In this document: in pieces, positions 1 to 18,500 of the stretch | How positions within the stretch are numbered: the first letter of the stretch is position 1 | Layout of the letters: every line of letters starts with the position of its first letter | NCBI RefSeq assembly: GCF_036370855.1 | Contig: NC_088099.1 | Location: 18,381,501-18,445,500, forward strand | Origin: Dromaius novaehollandiae | Taxonomy: Eukaryota; Chordata; Aves; Casuariiformes; Dromaiidae | DNA: 64,000 nt | Direction: 5' to 3' | Translations under genes and position numbers: made by a program | The notes under the pieces: model-generated | Told to the model about the DNA's origin: nothing | The model's database searches: none | Seen by the model: only the letters and a program-made list of their open reading frames with translations

Positions 1-5246
<5,246 letters not shown>

Positions 5247-5925
5247 CATTTAAATGCGCAAAACATCTGGTGATGTCCCAGAATCCCAATATGGTGCATT
5301 TTTAGGCATTACTTAATTGCCGTTTTCTTGGTAGGAGGGCTTTACAACTCTAACTGAAGAGCAGGTACAGTCTTCCTGTGCTTGAAACATTGGTCTTATT
5401 TTTTTGTGTCTTCAGTCCTTCTGTTCAGAATTTTGCGACAGTACAGTCAGATTTAGCCCAGGTCTTCCTACACTCAAGAAAGTGAGCTAATACTAGTGTA
5501 ACAAAACTGCCAAACGCCTCTTTGTCATCATAAGTCTATCTCCAAGGTAAGTTTTTTTTTAATGGAGAGTTAGCAGAAGATAGTAATTAATACTGGAGAT
5601 CAGCACTTTGATGGTTTTAAACATAACTACTCTCATAAAAAGCACATCAGCACTTGCAAATTATCCCTTAAGTGCTTGAGAGAACTGAAACAGGCAGAAG
5701 TAACCAACATTTTTATGAGGAAAACATCATATTTTAATTAAATTAAGTATCAAGTCTTTTTACTTTTTTAGATGTGGACCTTGTCTTACATGTACAGAGT
5801 GATTCTAGTATTCCTTTGCACTTACATAGTCATGAAAAGCAAGATGTATTCAGTGGCTTAATTGTGAAATAGTCTGCTGTGAGCATGCATGGATTGAAAA
5901 TATTTTCACGCATGCTTTGTGGCAC

Positions 5926-5931
5926 AATAAA
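5926..5931 (+). promoter_or_regulatory. Candidate MPP7 polyadenylation signal AATAAA
   Basis: A canonical AATAAA hexamer lies 680 bases past the MPP7 stop, in the context ggcacAATAAAg. It is one of several candidates. Confidence 0.4.
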
Positions 5932-6175
5932 GAAAACTAATGGGAATATTTATTTAAATAGGGTAAAGTTACTATGTATATAACTTCAAAATCTTTTTTT
6001 GGGCTTAATCTTCTGCAAGGTCAGTGGTATATTAGTATGAATAGCAAGAAGTAGAGAATAACTTTTTTTTTCTTTAAATTCATTTCAAACATTTTAGCAT
6101 CCTTTAGAATAGTTTTCCCATCAGAAATTTCCCAATAATTATTGAGGAAAACTTTGAGATCTGGGAAGCAGTTGC

Positions 6176-6181
6176 AATAAA
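6176..6181 (+). promoter_or_regulatory. Candidate MPP7 polyadenylation signal AATAAA (second)
   Basis: A canonical AATAAA hexamer is followed within about 70 bases by T- and TG-rich sequence (gcattttgtctcc). That makes it slightly more plausible as a used site than the one at 5926. Confidence 0.4.
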
Positions 6182-6700
6182 TTAATTCTTTCTACTGTTT
6201 AATATGCAGTGATACTTTTTTAATAGCGTAACAGGCATTTTGTCTCCATCTGAAAAAAAAATGCTGTAATCTTCAATATAAAAAATATCATTGACACTGG
6301 TCAGACACAATTAGAAACCTCATTAAATTCGATGTGGCAGTGTAAGCAAATGTATGATAGATTATATTATAGATAACCTGGTAATTTTCTTTATTTACTA
6401 CTGATATGCAGGAAATGAGTATATCTATAAAGACCAAGTAACACCTGTGTGTTAATTGTGTTGTGAATATGTCTTGTAAGTACAGAATGTGTATATGAAC
6501 TCACTAACTTCAGATCCTCACATCTGTGGCATTCAAACAGGAAACAGAGTTATTTCATGTTAATCTGTAAAGAGAGAATAGCTGTCTTGTTTAAAGAAGA
6601 AAGAATTTAGTGAAACTTTATATATTTATGAAAGGGTTGAAAAGGGATTTTAAGTTTTTAAATTTCTTGTCAATGTGATCATTTATTAAACGGATTAGTA

Positions 6701-9700
6701 TGTCCCTGTAATTTGAAACGCCGTCTCTGTAAATTGAGCTCAACATTCCATGTAAATACTCTATTTCATTTTATATGCTGATAAAGCCATCAGATTTTTC
6801 AGTTTTATTCGAAATGCATATTTAGGCATATTTAATATGTGGGTCATTGCATTTGGCTTAAAGTTGTATAAAACTAATGAAATGCAAGCAACAACAGCAA
6901 AATCCCTAGGAGTCTGGAAATGTTTATGCAAGAGTTACAGACGTACTGAATCTCAGTGCGGATACATGCTCCGTTTGAACAGCTATAATGTACCTTTTGT
7001 CAAATTTCACCATTTTTCTGGTGGACTTAAACTTTTTTGTAACTTAAATAGAAATTTGTCGATTAAATTAATTGCATGCAGATTGCAATGCGGGTTGAAA
7101 AAAATGTTTTCTATTTTTTTTTATTGCTGAAAATCAAACTATTTTTCAGGGGATCTGGTATTCAGCATGTCTGTTTGCCTTTGCCCTCAAGGTGCTGAGT
7201 GTACTCACCATCTCTTGCAGCTAGCAAGGACTGTGAGGGCACTGCGCATCTCTCAGGATCTGGCCATTTTTGACAAGAAGAGCTTTAGTTTTTAATGAAA
7301 CACTCTGTTAGCACTGCTTCTAACCTGGGGTGTCTCAGAGCATTAGTGTAGAATAACTTTCGCGTAAGGGACCTGCTTTTCTCTTTAAGAAATAGACGCT
7401 AGAATATTCTGAAAACTCCCTGTTAGGAGCGGTTCTGGCTGTCCTGCAGGCTTTTTTTCTTGTCCTTTTGAAATGGTTTTAAATCCCATTCCTGGGTCGG
7501 TGCGTTCTTGGAGGACTTTCTGCAGCAGGTTTGCTGTGTCGGGCGGCCGCGAGCTGCACAGTGCTTTGTTCCTTCAACAGAGACACCGACAATCTGATCC
7601 CCAGTGCAGCCCTGGCAATAATTTCCTAGACAGATGGCTGCCCGCCCCTGTCTCCAAGCCAGAAGTTAATTCCTGGCTTGTAACACCTGCAAAAGAAAGG
7701 GAACCCCTCCCCCCCCCAAATAAATGCATCAAGCAAACAGAGTAAAATGTGCATGGAGTCTTTAAGGAGTGAGAAATAATTTTAATGTAACTACTAGGTT
7801 GCTCTTCAAAACCAAAATTGCTGCAGTGTTTGCTTACAGACAAAAACAGAAGCCACTGGCCTTTGGAAGGCAGGTGTAGGTGAATACCAGGTCAAGGCAC
7901 AACATGTCTTAGCCCAACAGGTCTGACAGGACAGGAACCTGCACAGTGCAGTGAGCTCTGGACCCACTTACTCGCTTCTTCTGAGATACCGATGAGGTGG
8001 TGTTTGTTCCTTTTGACTTCTACAAACTTGTGAATGAAGATGACTAAGTATGTTTCTAATACTACGCATATTCAAGTTGTGCTGTGTGGTTTTTTAGAGA
8101 ATTGTATGTTTTGACAGTCAAGTCCAGATATTTTATTGTGTTTTAGCTGTTTGCCATAGTCAAGCAAATGTTTGTTTTTGTTTTTTTTTAATGTTGTACC
8201 AAGCTCTATACTTGAAGTTGCCATCAGGTCACTGGTTGATATCTTACCTGAAATCTGATCTTACCTTATTATGCAAAACAATAAATTATTGGTAAATCAC
8301 TAAAGGTCATACTTCTTTTTATTGTAATTTACACCACAAAATATAGATCTAATGACTTTAAAAGATAAAATGCCTAAGAAGTAAGTTATTTCATAGGTTG
8401 TTCCCATCACTATAACTCTTCAAAACAATTATCTTTAAATGGAAAAATAAATCAACCTAGGACAAGGACTAAAATTCTTAATTTATTATTGTTGTTGCTG
8501 AATTCTCCTTCAAAACAGATTTTCACCCTTTCCTGCAGCCAACCCCCAGATTTTCCATTTTATTCCTGAGCGGGGACGCTCCAGACAGTGTCACAGACTG
8601 AGACCCTAAGCTCCAAAGCTACTGCACTTCTGTTGAGGTTTGTGTAAAGAGATGCTTATTCAGAAAAGGAACAAAGAAGAAGGTGTCAGCTACATTAAAT
8701 ATTGCTGCTGCCTTCTTCAATATAGATCTCACACCTTCCTCTGGCCTGCGAAGATGCTTACAGCTGTTTATTGTCATGTCATTAGAAATCCCTGTACATG
8801 TCACTAGTTAACTGGGCTGCACTTGAAAAAGTGCTTTTATCACGTTGGAGCGTGTCGTAGGCCACTTACACTCCCAGTCCACTCGCAAGGCACAAGGGAG
8901 GTTGTGTTCATTTGTAAGACTCAAAGAAGGTAATATTTAAACCGAGTTACTTTTAGCATTGTGTTATATTTTTTGCAGGAAAAAAAGCCTAGCACATACG
9001 AGGATTAGAGAGAAGACTTGTTTCAGTGCAGTACTCTGCATTTCCCACATGTATTCAGGTTCAAGTTTCTACTGTGCATGGAGAATTTTTTCTTCACTGA
9101 AGCTGGTACTTAGTTTTTGTGAGATCGTTTCAAAGGACAGGTAGTTTCTTCAGAGATTTACTGTTAAAATTATAATCTGAACATATTTTTACTACTGCAA
9201 TGTCTATAGTCTTTTTCCCACAGGATCAGGAGTTTTCTGTGTCTGTACCGATGCTTAAAATCATTTGTACTTGCAATTTGCCCAGTGTCCTTTTGCTCTC
9301 AAGGTCATTAAGTATTTATCATATATTACCATGATTTATGTATGATACCAAGCAGTCAACAGAAAAATGTCTGAAACCAAAACTGAAGGAATACAATGTA
9401 TGTATTTGTTGTTTAAGAGTTCTGATGTTTGAGAATGGTTAAAGGTTTCTGCAGAAACACTATGCAATAACAACATTTGGAAACAGTTAAGGTCTGGTCT
9501 TAAATTTTGTCTTATGTTAAATGACAGTACAAATGAGAGAATCTGGAGTTCTAGACAGCTGGATACTTTTTCCCCCATGGTATCTGTGTCTGAAATACAA
9601 GTTGCATATTTGGAAGACCGTATGGAATGAATTTACATTTCTAAAATAAAATACTATAGTATTTTGTGCAGCTGACATCCAACATTTCAACAAAGAGGGT

Positions 9701-10560
9701 AAACACTTGTGATTGTTGATACTTTATTTATGGTTTGCTCCTATTTTAGTGGTACACCAATGTCTTCTTAAACAAAATTTCAAAGACTTAGTGGCACAAA
9801 TTTGGCAACTGCACAGTTCAATATCTAAATGGAGAAAAATATCTTCAGGATTCCCAAAAGGGTTCAAATGGCACACACAGTATTTGAAAACTTCTTCATA
9901 AAAGATAAATAGAGAAAAATAGGTCACAATTTCTTTTGTATGCATATTTCTTCTTTTGAGTAGTCATATTGGTATTCAAGGCTTGAATGTGCTAAAAAAA
10001 AAAAAAAGCAGAGGACATGCTACGATTTTCCTTAAGTGAGTTTTAGATTTGTGGTTTAACGAAGTTGTTACAAGCTTTCTATAGTATCATACACAGGCTT
10101 GTGGAAACTTAGTTTTAAGGGATTAGATGCATGTTTTAAAGAAAGTGGGTCTATGAGTATGGCAGAGAGAGGAACGGAGTTTGTTAAAAAGGAGGGTACT
10201 ATCCTGGAAATGTATCTTCATTATTGGAAGCGACTGAGCAAGGGAGTTTAGCAAGTTGGCTGCTAATATTCTGTGGTTTCTGTTCCTTCTTTGATAAATA
10301 TAAATAAGGACCAGTTAATCTTTATTGGTAAGCAACACTGAAATTGTTGGAATTATTGAAAGAGTTGAAATACAATATTTTAGGTACCCAGAAGGAGTGC
10401 TAATGATCCTGTTGATGCTGGCAAAGCTGTTGCTTCATTTTCTCTTGATTTTGTTATCCTTCACAGAGCAAGCACATGGGTCACAGTTTTAACATTAACT
10501 CACCAAACTGTGTTTAATCATTGGCAATTTCACTCTCTTTTTCCTCTTGGCCCTTGTACA
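6701..10560. other. Intergenic: no gene recognised
   Basis: Mostly AT-rich sequence with no recognisable coding exon. A GC-richer patch at about 7440-7720 includes a NotI-type gcggccgc and a C run near 7706-7717. An A run near 9993-10006 may be the tail of a degraded retroelement. Open frames here are short and do not resemble known proteins. Confidence 0.6.
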
Positions 10561-10561
10561 G

Positions 10562-10664
10562 ATTTAATGTAGTAACCTCAGTTGATCCAGATGGAGATGC
10601 ATGTGAACAGTGTTCTGGCCCACGAAAACAGAAAAGCTCTGAGAGAGGTGCTTATGCCTGCCAG
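10562..10664 (+). other. Orphan exon-like segment (34 codons, splice signals at both ends)
   Basis: A long pyrimidine tract ending in cccttgtacag precedes this segment, and ccag|gtacat follows it. One frame is open throughout, encoding FNVVTSVDPDGDACEQCSGP then RKQKSSERGAYACQ; the other two frames hit stops at once. I do not recognise the peptide. It lies 5.3 kb beyond the MPP7 stop and 21 kb before ODAD2, on the same strand. It could be an exon of an unknown transcript, an alternative 3' exon of MPP7, a relic exon or chance. No partner exon was found. Confidence 0.3.
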
Positions 10665-11059
10665 GTACATGAGAGCAGTGCATAATAAAACAGGCCAGAA
10701 GCAATTTTAATTTTATGCAGCCAACGTTCGGTTCTTGTCTAAGAAAATGACAGTTTGGGGCAGTTCTGTTTGTTTTGTATTTGATTTCTGGAGATTTCTG
10801 TCACCTTTCTTTCCTAGCTATGCATTAATGGCCTATTCATGAGAAATGATGGTTCCCTGAAATCACACTAGGCTTCAGGTGGTGAGAGTAGTCACCAGGG
10901 TTCATGATGAGGGCACACACTTACAATGTGGAAACTGCACAGGTTGAGGTGTGGGTCGAGAACCCTCCATAGTGCATATTTTACTCTGCCTTAGAGCTTT
11001 CTGAACTGTGTATAGCTTATGCTTCCCCATTCAATCTACTTCAATGCAGCTTCAGGACC

Positions 11060-11320
11060 TCTATCCCTAGATAGAGGCTGGCCTGTGTTAGGCACTGTAT
11101 GTACATGGAACAAAAACATTGTCCATGGTTCAAGGAAGTTCACTATAAAAGTCAGAGGTGGCAGACTGATGCAGACCAGCAAGAAGATACAAAGGGTTGT
11201 AGAGTCCAACTTTTCTTACCAAAGTGGCACCAGTGGTCATGCTGGCATAATGGGTCATTCAGAACTGGGATTCAACATCCCAGAGGAGGATGAGGTTGTT
11301 AGCATGCTTCCTGGCATGGT
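11060..11320. repeat. Probable old amniote interspersed repeat
   Basis: The stretch with the ttaggcactgtatgtaca motif, followed by an acaaagg segment and an aggaggatgaggttgtt segment, resembles a dispersed repeat known from turtle and crocodile genomes. I recognise it by pattern only. The family name is uncertain and divergence is high. Confidence 0.4.
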
Positions 11321-11427
11321 TTAATCTGTGCTAAATAGTGCCTAAGCACAGTTCAGGGGTAGCAACAGATCGTTCTCCCAGAGGTGAGGCCAGCTTGGTT
11401 GGGGTAGAAAATTTAGCTGTGTACATA

Positions 11428-11916
11428 TCAGCTGTGCTGTGCTGTGCCTCTTTCCTTCAGAGCCAAAACAACAGGTCTTGGCTCATTTACCTTACTGGTA
11501 CAGATGCAGCCTGTAAGTCTGGAAGTCCCATTCACAGTTCTGGCTACTACTGGTAGTAGGGCACAAACAGTTTTGTTATTGTTCTTGAAGATGGACATGA
11601 AAGCTTTGTTGTTATTGGTGCTATTTGGATAGTATGAAAGAGTAGCATCAGTTATGAGCCCTCCCGAGATATTTTTCACAATATTTTTCTTTACACGGCT
11701 GTTAAGCAGGAAGTAGAGCCAAAACCGAAGACTAATTTGAACCTTTGGTTTGTGACAAATTAGAACTGAACTTGAATTATTATCTTCTTCTGACTTCATT
11801 GAATTCTGGTCATCATCGGCCACACGTGGATCCGAAACAAACTCAATCCAAACTGAAAAATGCACAGATTCAAGCCCCGCTTTTGAATAGGTGATAGTTG
11901 AAAGCCAAGACTGCAT
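11428..11916 (-). other. Unidentified minus-strand open frame, 162 codons
   Basis: This is the longest open frame in the window. It starts MQSWLSTITYSKAGLESVHF, has an acidic Asp/Ser/Asn-rich stretch (DDDQNSMKSEEDNNSSS) around residues 35-50, then a more basic and hydrophobic part, and ends ALKERGTAQHS. The frame is also open for a few codons upstream of the Met. I recognise no domain, signal peptide or membrane helix. It could be a degraded retrocopy or transposon, an unknown lineage-specific exon or chance. Confidence 0.2.
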
Positions 11917-11970
11917 CTTGTAATGAGTGCAGCTAATGTTACTTTTATGCCAATATCAACTTCATTTTAT

Positions 11971-12008
11971 TGTGCATGTGTGTATATATACACATATATA
12001 TACATACT
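11971..12008. repeat. TG/TA microsatellite with perfect palindrome
   Basis: Alternating TG and TA dinucleotides include the perfect 14-base palindrome gtgtatatatacac at 11980-11993. This is a simple sequence prone to cruciform or slippage. Confidence 0.8.
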
Positions 12009-12368
12009 TTTCTAATGCTGTAGTATGTACCAATTTATTTTATTTTATTGAGAAAACTAGGCTTACAAAATCTATTTATTGCTTAATTGAAAGATTAATG
12101 ACAGATTAAAGAAAGAAGTCTACCTGGCATAATACTCAAGTTCTGGTAAATAGTTAAGTAGTTTTACTCAAGAGGCCACTCATACACCTCAGGAAGCTTA
12201 GAATTTTACATTTCAGATATGCTATTTTTCCGCTATGTTGTGAAAGTCAAGAGAGACCTTGATTGAATGCAGACTACAAACTTGTTCACTGCAAACTTAG
12301 TTAAACACAAAATCTTGCTGGGATTAGCTTAATTGTTCTCTACATAAAAAGACTGCTTTGTACATAGA

Positions 12369-12587
12369 CTATAATTTTATGCTTGCCAGATAAAGAAATG
12401 TGAACCTGTCAGGAGACACAGGAATTTGTCTGTGTACGAGTATCACTGGGCCAACTGTTTTGCCTTTTATGTGATACTGTGGTGTAAAACACAGCTCCAC
12501 TGGTTTCATTTTACACAAAATAGTCACTGTGGTGGCATCCTTTGGGAACTGAAGTATCAAGTTCTGTTTTCCCTGCAAAATAGGCAC
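12369..12587 (-). other. Unidentified minus-strand open frame, 72 codons
   Basis: The frame encodes a peptide with alternating hydrophobic residues (LILQFPKDATTVTILCKMKP, then VELCFTPQYHIKGKTVGPVI), which looks like beta-strand protein rather than low-complexity noise. Neighbouring minus-strand frames upstream to about 12700 also look partly protein-like, but they are broken by stops and would need frameshifts. With the 11428-11916 frame on the same strand, this may be part of a decayed gene copy. I do not recognise the family. Confidence 0.2.
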
Positions 12588-12589
12588 TG

Positions 12590-15500
12590 AACTTCAATCC
12601 GACTACATATGTATCCTCCTTCTGAAACTGCATCTCCATTACTGTCAGCCAGCCACATGGGTTGGGGAAATGCGGTGGCATAGCAGGGAGGCTACCGGGA
12701 AGCTATTCCAAAAAATGAAGGCGGTACCAGGGTAGTGAATGCCATAGGTATTGCCATGGTGTTTGAAGCTAGAGATGTTATTCATGATAAGATTATAAAA
12801 GAATTTAGTGAGATGAAGATAATTCCTTTGATTCCATTTCTCATCTCTAGAAGTTTGTTTGATGCTTCTGATTTTCAGCCACTGTTAATCAGACTGCAGG
12901 CACTTCTAGTTTTCTTTTGGCTTCCCTACTGCCTGCACAAAAGTAACAGTGGTTGTAATTAAAACCTTTTATTTTTAATATAAATGTAAGAGCGAAAGGT
13001 GTGAAGTTCCTATCTTCCAAAGCTACGAGACCAAGCGAATAACAATACAGAATTTCTTCAACTGCTTTCAGGTGACTTATTCTGTTTAATCTCATTTCCT
13101 TTCTTCCCCCACTGTTTTCAGAAAGCTTCTCCATGCCAGAGGCCAGTAGTTTAACCAGAGCAGATGCAGAGCAGAAGGAAGAGGCTGGCCAGGAACTGCA
13201 TGAAGGGAGAAGCCATGACAATGTAGGACTCAGGGGCCCTGGGAAGCCGACAAGTCTCATGCAGACCTGAGCAGCCTAAGAATGAAAACAGCATGGGAAG
13301 ATGATTGAAACAGCAAGCTTTCGTTAACTCCCTCTTAACCATGAGAAGGACCAGTGTCCACCACTGCGCCCTTTGCTCATAGGCATTTAGCAGGGACCAG
13401 TTAAGGGGATTGACTTTTGCAGCTTACCTGTAGGACCTGACTAATGGCCGAATCTCCTGCCTTTCCCACCATGATGGGGACTGGTGACCTCACACTTCCT
13501 TTCTCTTATAAAGGCTCAGTCTATAAGGAAGTACAGAGGATCATTCACATCTGCCAGCCTATAGATTTTGTCTGCATTGCATCCCGGCTGTAACTCACGG
13601 CTAACTCTTGTCTCCTCTCGGTAGGCTTCCTACATCTGCTCCTTTTATTTAGCTGTGCCTCCAGGCTTCTGTAAGAAAGTGAAAAGCCCCTGTTCTCTGC
13701 TGTTTTGGCTGCAGGAAAAATTCTTGCTTGATGCCCAAACCAGGTAATCAGGTACATCCAGCACATGCTCAAATCACAGCTCAGCATCCTCAGTCAGAAG
13801 TCATATGGGAGCCCTCAGAAACTTCAGGAAGCCTTTAAGGAAGAAAGGACTCCAGATGACTCCTTTATTCCTCATCCAGCTGGCAAGTATGAGGCATCTC
13901 TTGTCCTCTGCATCACTGAGTGCTGGAGTCTGAGGCCTATGGAGGGCCTAGAGGCAAATGTGTCTGTACAGACACAAACACACATACATGTTTCTTCCCT
14001 CAACCCAAACCACTTTCTGGGAGAGAGGCTGTGGTTGATGCAGCATGTTCCCTCCGTACCAGGGTAAAGCACTTCCCATATGCAGTTCCAAACTCTGTCA
14101 CAGCAGAATTTCTACTTGGTCCACTTCACGTTGTCATGGTCTGCACATAGCTCTTGACTTTGTCGGCTCCAGAAGTCATCTTCTGGAAAGTGATATTAAA
14201 ACCTGCCTAGTCTTACGGTCTGTTCAGGTCCAACGTGTCCTGGGAAGTGCGTGTTGAAGTGTCCATGTATCACTGATAAAGTAGGTGTGTTCTTAATCCT
14301 GAGCCTTCTTCATGTTCTGCTAGTTTGTACCACAGGGATGATGGTGGCTGGTATTAATTCTGTGATGCATTTATGCATTTCATGTTTGCTGTCATCCTTG
14401 CAGGTCAGATTTTCTGCAGGAACTCCTGCATTCTCCATCTCAGCTACAGTGACTTGTCTATCACAAAATCTAAGCAGAAAACACAAGAGGCCATGTTCTC
14501 TCTAAATCTGAGACCTGCTGTATTGAGTAAATGGAGGCACTTCCATACTTCTCTGCTCCCTGCACAGCCTCAGTTGTAGCAGTGGTTACTTGGCCTGAGT
14601 TCACTAGTATTGTGTTAAATCCTCATGGATCCTCAAGATTCCAGCATTCAGGACTGATGGTTCTTCCTTCTCCTTTAGCATCTTGTGAATAACTTAGAAT
14701 TTTTTCATGCTAATGCGACTCCCTCTCTTCCTGGTAATTGCCTCATTTTGAGCTATTGGAAAGTGCTTAGTCTGGACTGCTTCACTATTACAATCTAACG
14801 TCTTCTGCTGCTGCTTTCTGTATTATGTGTATGGGACAAGTATGAAATATCAGCAGATACCTGACACCGTTTCAACTTCTAAGCGAGTGATACTAGGAAC
14901 TTTTCCTATAGCTAGCCTCAAATGACTTTCATCTGTACCATGTACTCTCACTTAAAAAGAAGGGATTGTTTATTAGGTTAGATTATGTGACACAGATGAG
15001 TTGACAGTGGATAAAAATTGGTACTGCTTAAATTAGTCAAAAAGTTTCATTTTGATTTCAGCAAGATCAGGATTTTACCTCTTGTCTTTTTGCACCTGGG
15101 AAATTAAGAATGTCTCTGCTTGGAAGACTTTGTAATGTAATACCCAGGTCTTGCTAACACTGAGCTCTAGTGCCTTCTTTCATGTGTGGTCTCTTTGACT
15201 TTAGTACCACTGCTCACAATGGCTTTGGCAGCTCTTACCCTGGAAAGAAGTTGATGACTTTGCTGGCCTCAGGGTCTGGCATTGAGATAAGATGTGATCA
15301 GCAAAGCTGATAAATATTTTGGTGAGCAACCAAGCAGGTATGAGCTGTTCCGTTAATATCTTTGGATTAATATCTGAGATTAGTATCTGGGAGTGAATCA
15401 ATGCAAATACACCTAAGTCCTGACAGGCACATACATTAGTGATTACAACTATGTATTGCTGACAAATCTATTCACTCTCTGTCAAATTAGATAATGCAAA

Positions 15501-18500
15501 CTGTAGGCCTGTGTTAAATACACTGGCATGCCCTTTGCTGCTTGGCTGTTCATCCAATGTTTCACTTCTTTTGAAACACCTACGATGTGTTCCTGATAAA
15601 TCTTCTCATGCACTTTTAAGTAATTTCCCAAGTGCTCTCGAAATGGAAGCAGCAATGAATCTCTGTTACTTTAGTGAATTATGATTGAAATCTCTAATAC
15701 AGTGTTTCAGAATAATTAACCTTAATTAACCTTAAGCCTTAGAAAGCTGTCTAGTGTTGATCAGCACACCTGCAAGCTGCTGGTCATGCATTTGTAAACT
15801 CAGAGCTGTCATGTACTTAGTAAACCCTTATAAACCTTGCGTTCTGTCTGCTTTACTGATCTCAGCTCAGGCAAAGGCACTGCACTATATATCTCAACTT
15901 GTAAATTGCGTATCTTGTTTTTTCGTTATTATATTTCTGCGTAATACTTTCCAAACTCTGTTTTATTGTATTCCACAGTTAAAAAGCCACCTGGATATTC
16001 CTTTTCTATTCTTTTTTTAAAACTATCTCTAAGCCGTTTTGCATGTTTTTGTAATGCGTAAGACAGACTCCGCCAACAGAGGTTTCAGAAGACTTGTGCA
16101 GCTGGTAGCTTTCTGATGATTTCATTTCACAATTCTTTTGGAATAAATGCAGGCATTAACGAGAACAATGAATAAAATGTTAGTTGTACTAAATAGAAGT
16201 GATCTGTTTTAGAAAAATATTAACAGTTTTGTCACTTCAATTACACCTGTGCATCAGTCTGCTGTAGTGGAGAAGAATAGAGTAACAGATGTACACCAAT
16301 GGGGAGAAGAGAACCGAGGAAATATCATAAATCCTTTATACTAGAACATTTTGTGACTGCTTCAAAGACTAGCAGATAAGAACATATCCAGGTGTTCTTC
16401 AAATCCTGCTAGGTGATTAAGTGAATAGTAAAAAGCTAAAGTGACAGTACTGAAATACATGATGAAGATACATGCATGTAACTGGGATTTACACAAAAGA
16501 AATAGCCAGTTCATAGGAACAGCAATACTGCCATGCATGGAAAATATGCGATATGAGTATTTACAGCTTTTTGCAAATGGGAGAGCTGGTTGTGGGAATC
16601 TCTGTAAATATCATCTTACACAACAAGTAAAATGCTATTTATTTGTCTAAAGTAAAACAGTCACTGCTCTGCTGAAAGAAAATGAGAGACTTGATTAGTT
16701 GAAAGAGTGTAGCAATCCCACCAGTTATCAGCAGCATCTAGGGTCTTCATGAAATCGTGAAATACTGAGTGCTAGAAAAGGATAATCAGTTCTTTGCATT
16801 TTTAAATTAATACGAAATGCTGTTCTCCCACTTTAGCTATACAGCCTGGGTTTTGGAATGTCAGGAAACTATTTGACATTTACAAGAGACTGTAGGCGCT
16901 AATACAGATCATTTTTATCCATTTATCCATTTTAACCACCATGTTGAGTGAATTGTTGGCTCTGTGCAATTAGTCTCTGTGCTCCTTGACAATATAACCA
17001 CAGATTATCACGAATTCTATTAATAATGCAAGGTGGAAGCTCTGTTCTCCAAGTCTGTTATTTTCCTTTTAGAAAAACGTCTTATTTCTTACAAATCTGA
17101 TATAAATAGGCCAGCTGACAAGTATCCAAAAAGAGTGGAATAGGCGCAGAATACTGAGATTTGAACTGACGTATTTTTGGCAAAAAAAGTCATACAGGCT
17201 GTATTTGTCTGAAAGTTTAAAAATAGGAGCCTTTGTCATATGGGGCATGAGAGGCAAAGTTGAGTCATGATTGATGTCACTTGAAAGAACACTTTAAGCT
17301 TAGAAAATGACATCAGAATCATCAGAATTTAGTGAGATTTAGGGAGTTTTCTGAAGCCAGGTTGCTGGGAATGCTGGAACATGCTTTGTGGCTGATGCAC
17401 AGCATGCTGCCAGACATCAGCTGAAGGGAAGCCAGGAGTTACGGTGCTTTCAGATCGCATTTATAAATGACTGGTATAATTTGTTTTAATAACATTCATT
17501 TTTAGTTAAATGTGTATTTCAAAATCTCTTCAGTTTTTTTAGGTTTGGTGCAACTCAGTTTTGAGCTGGAAGATTAGTCTGTTGCTCCCTGACCTTCCCC
17601 TTGCTCACAGACACTTATACGACAAGTTTCCAAGAAGAGGCAGGAGCGCTTTCGTTATTGTCACCAGCTTGCAAATATAGCAGGGTCTCTTTCCATTTGC
17701 TCTTCTCCAGTTTTAGTGCTCAGTTCCTGCCGACTTTACTACTGAGTGTTTATAAGTCAGATTTAACAGTACATATGTATGTTAGAAGTATTTCTTTTAG
17801 CTCCCAGGCTAAAACTAAACTTTGTCTGTCTGTCTGCTACTGCTAGTGTTAAAATGGAAGTAACAAAACAGAAAAGGTGCTTGGATTTCGCTTTATTCAA
17901 GTTAACCAATAAATCGTGTGGAGCCTGGCTGTGCTCTAGGTCACGGAGAGGCTGTGCAGAGCTTTTGTTGTTCTTAGTAGCAAACTTCTTTGGAATATTT
18001 TCATGTTTTTTCCCCTGATTTCCTACATATATCAATTCTTTGCTCTTTAAAGTAATTTAGCATGAAAATGAATATATTTAATGTAAGTGCACAGTACTAC
18101 TTTTGATTCAGTTAGACCTGTTTTGCTTTTAAATAGCTTTTAAATGCAAAGTGAAAGTAAACTGCAAATCACATTTCCAAGAAGTAAATTTGTACTTATT
18201 ACAGTTAGAAGCAGCACCTTTTGTTCCTACAAATGACAGATATTAGTGGGGAAAAAAAGGAGTTGTATGGCTTCTTGGCTACATGCGTAATGTTTTTATG
18301 CTAAGATGAATTCATTCCAGGAAAAGGAAAAGTTAATTATTTGAGCAACTCTGCAAATAAAGCACACTTGTTAGCTAATAGCTACTGTTATCTGCCATCT
18401 ACCTTTGTATATGGTGCTTTTCTTCTTATGTTTGAAGCCAAGTGGTGGATGAATTATTCTTGGTATTCCTGATTTTTACCTAAAGCCAATAAACACCTGC

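Larger units (their letters stand above)
5247..6700 (+). other. MPP7: Probable MPP7 3' UTR
   Basis: AT-rich sequence follows the stop codon, with scattered ATTTA-type motifs and several AATAAA hexamers. The true cleavage site cannot be fixed from sequence alone. The end given is an estimate, and the UTR could run to another AATAAA near 8.28 kb. Confidence 0.5.

Noticed and set aside
12889..13342. Minus-strand frames with a hydrophobic leader-like stretch (MASPFMQFLASLFLLLCICSG region)
   Set aside because: It resembles a signal peptide only by composition. The frame stops directly afterwards and no downstream exon was found.
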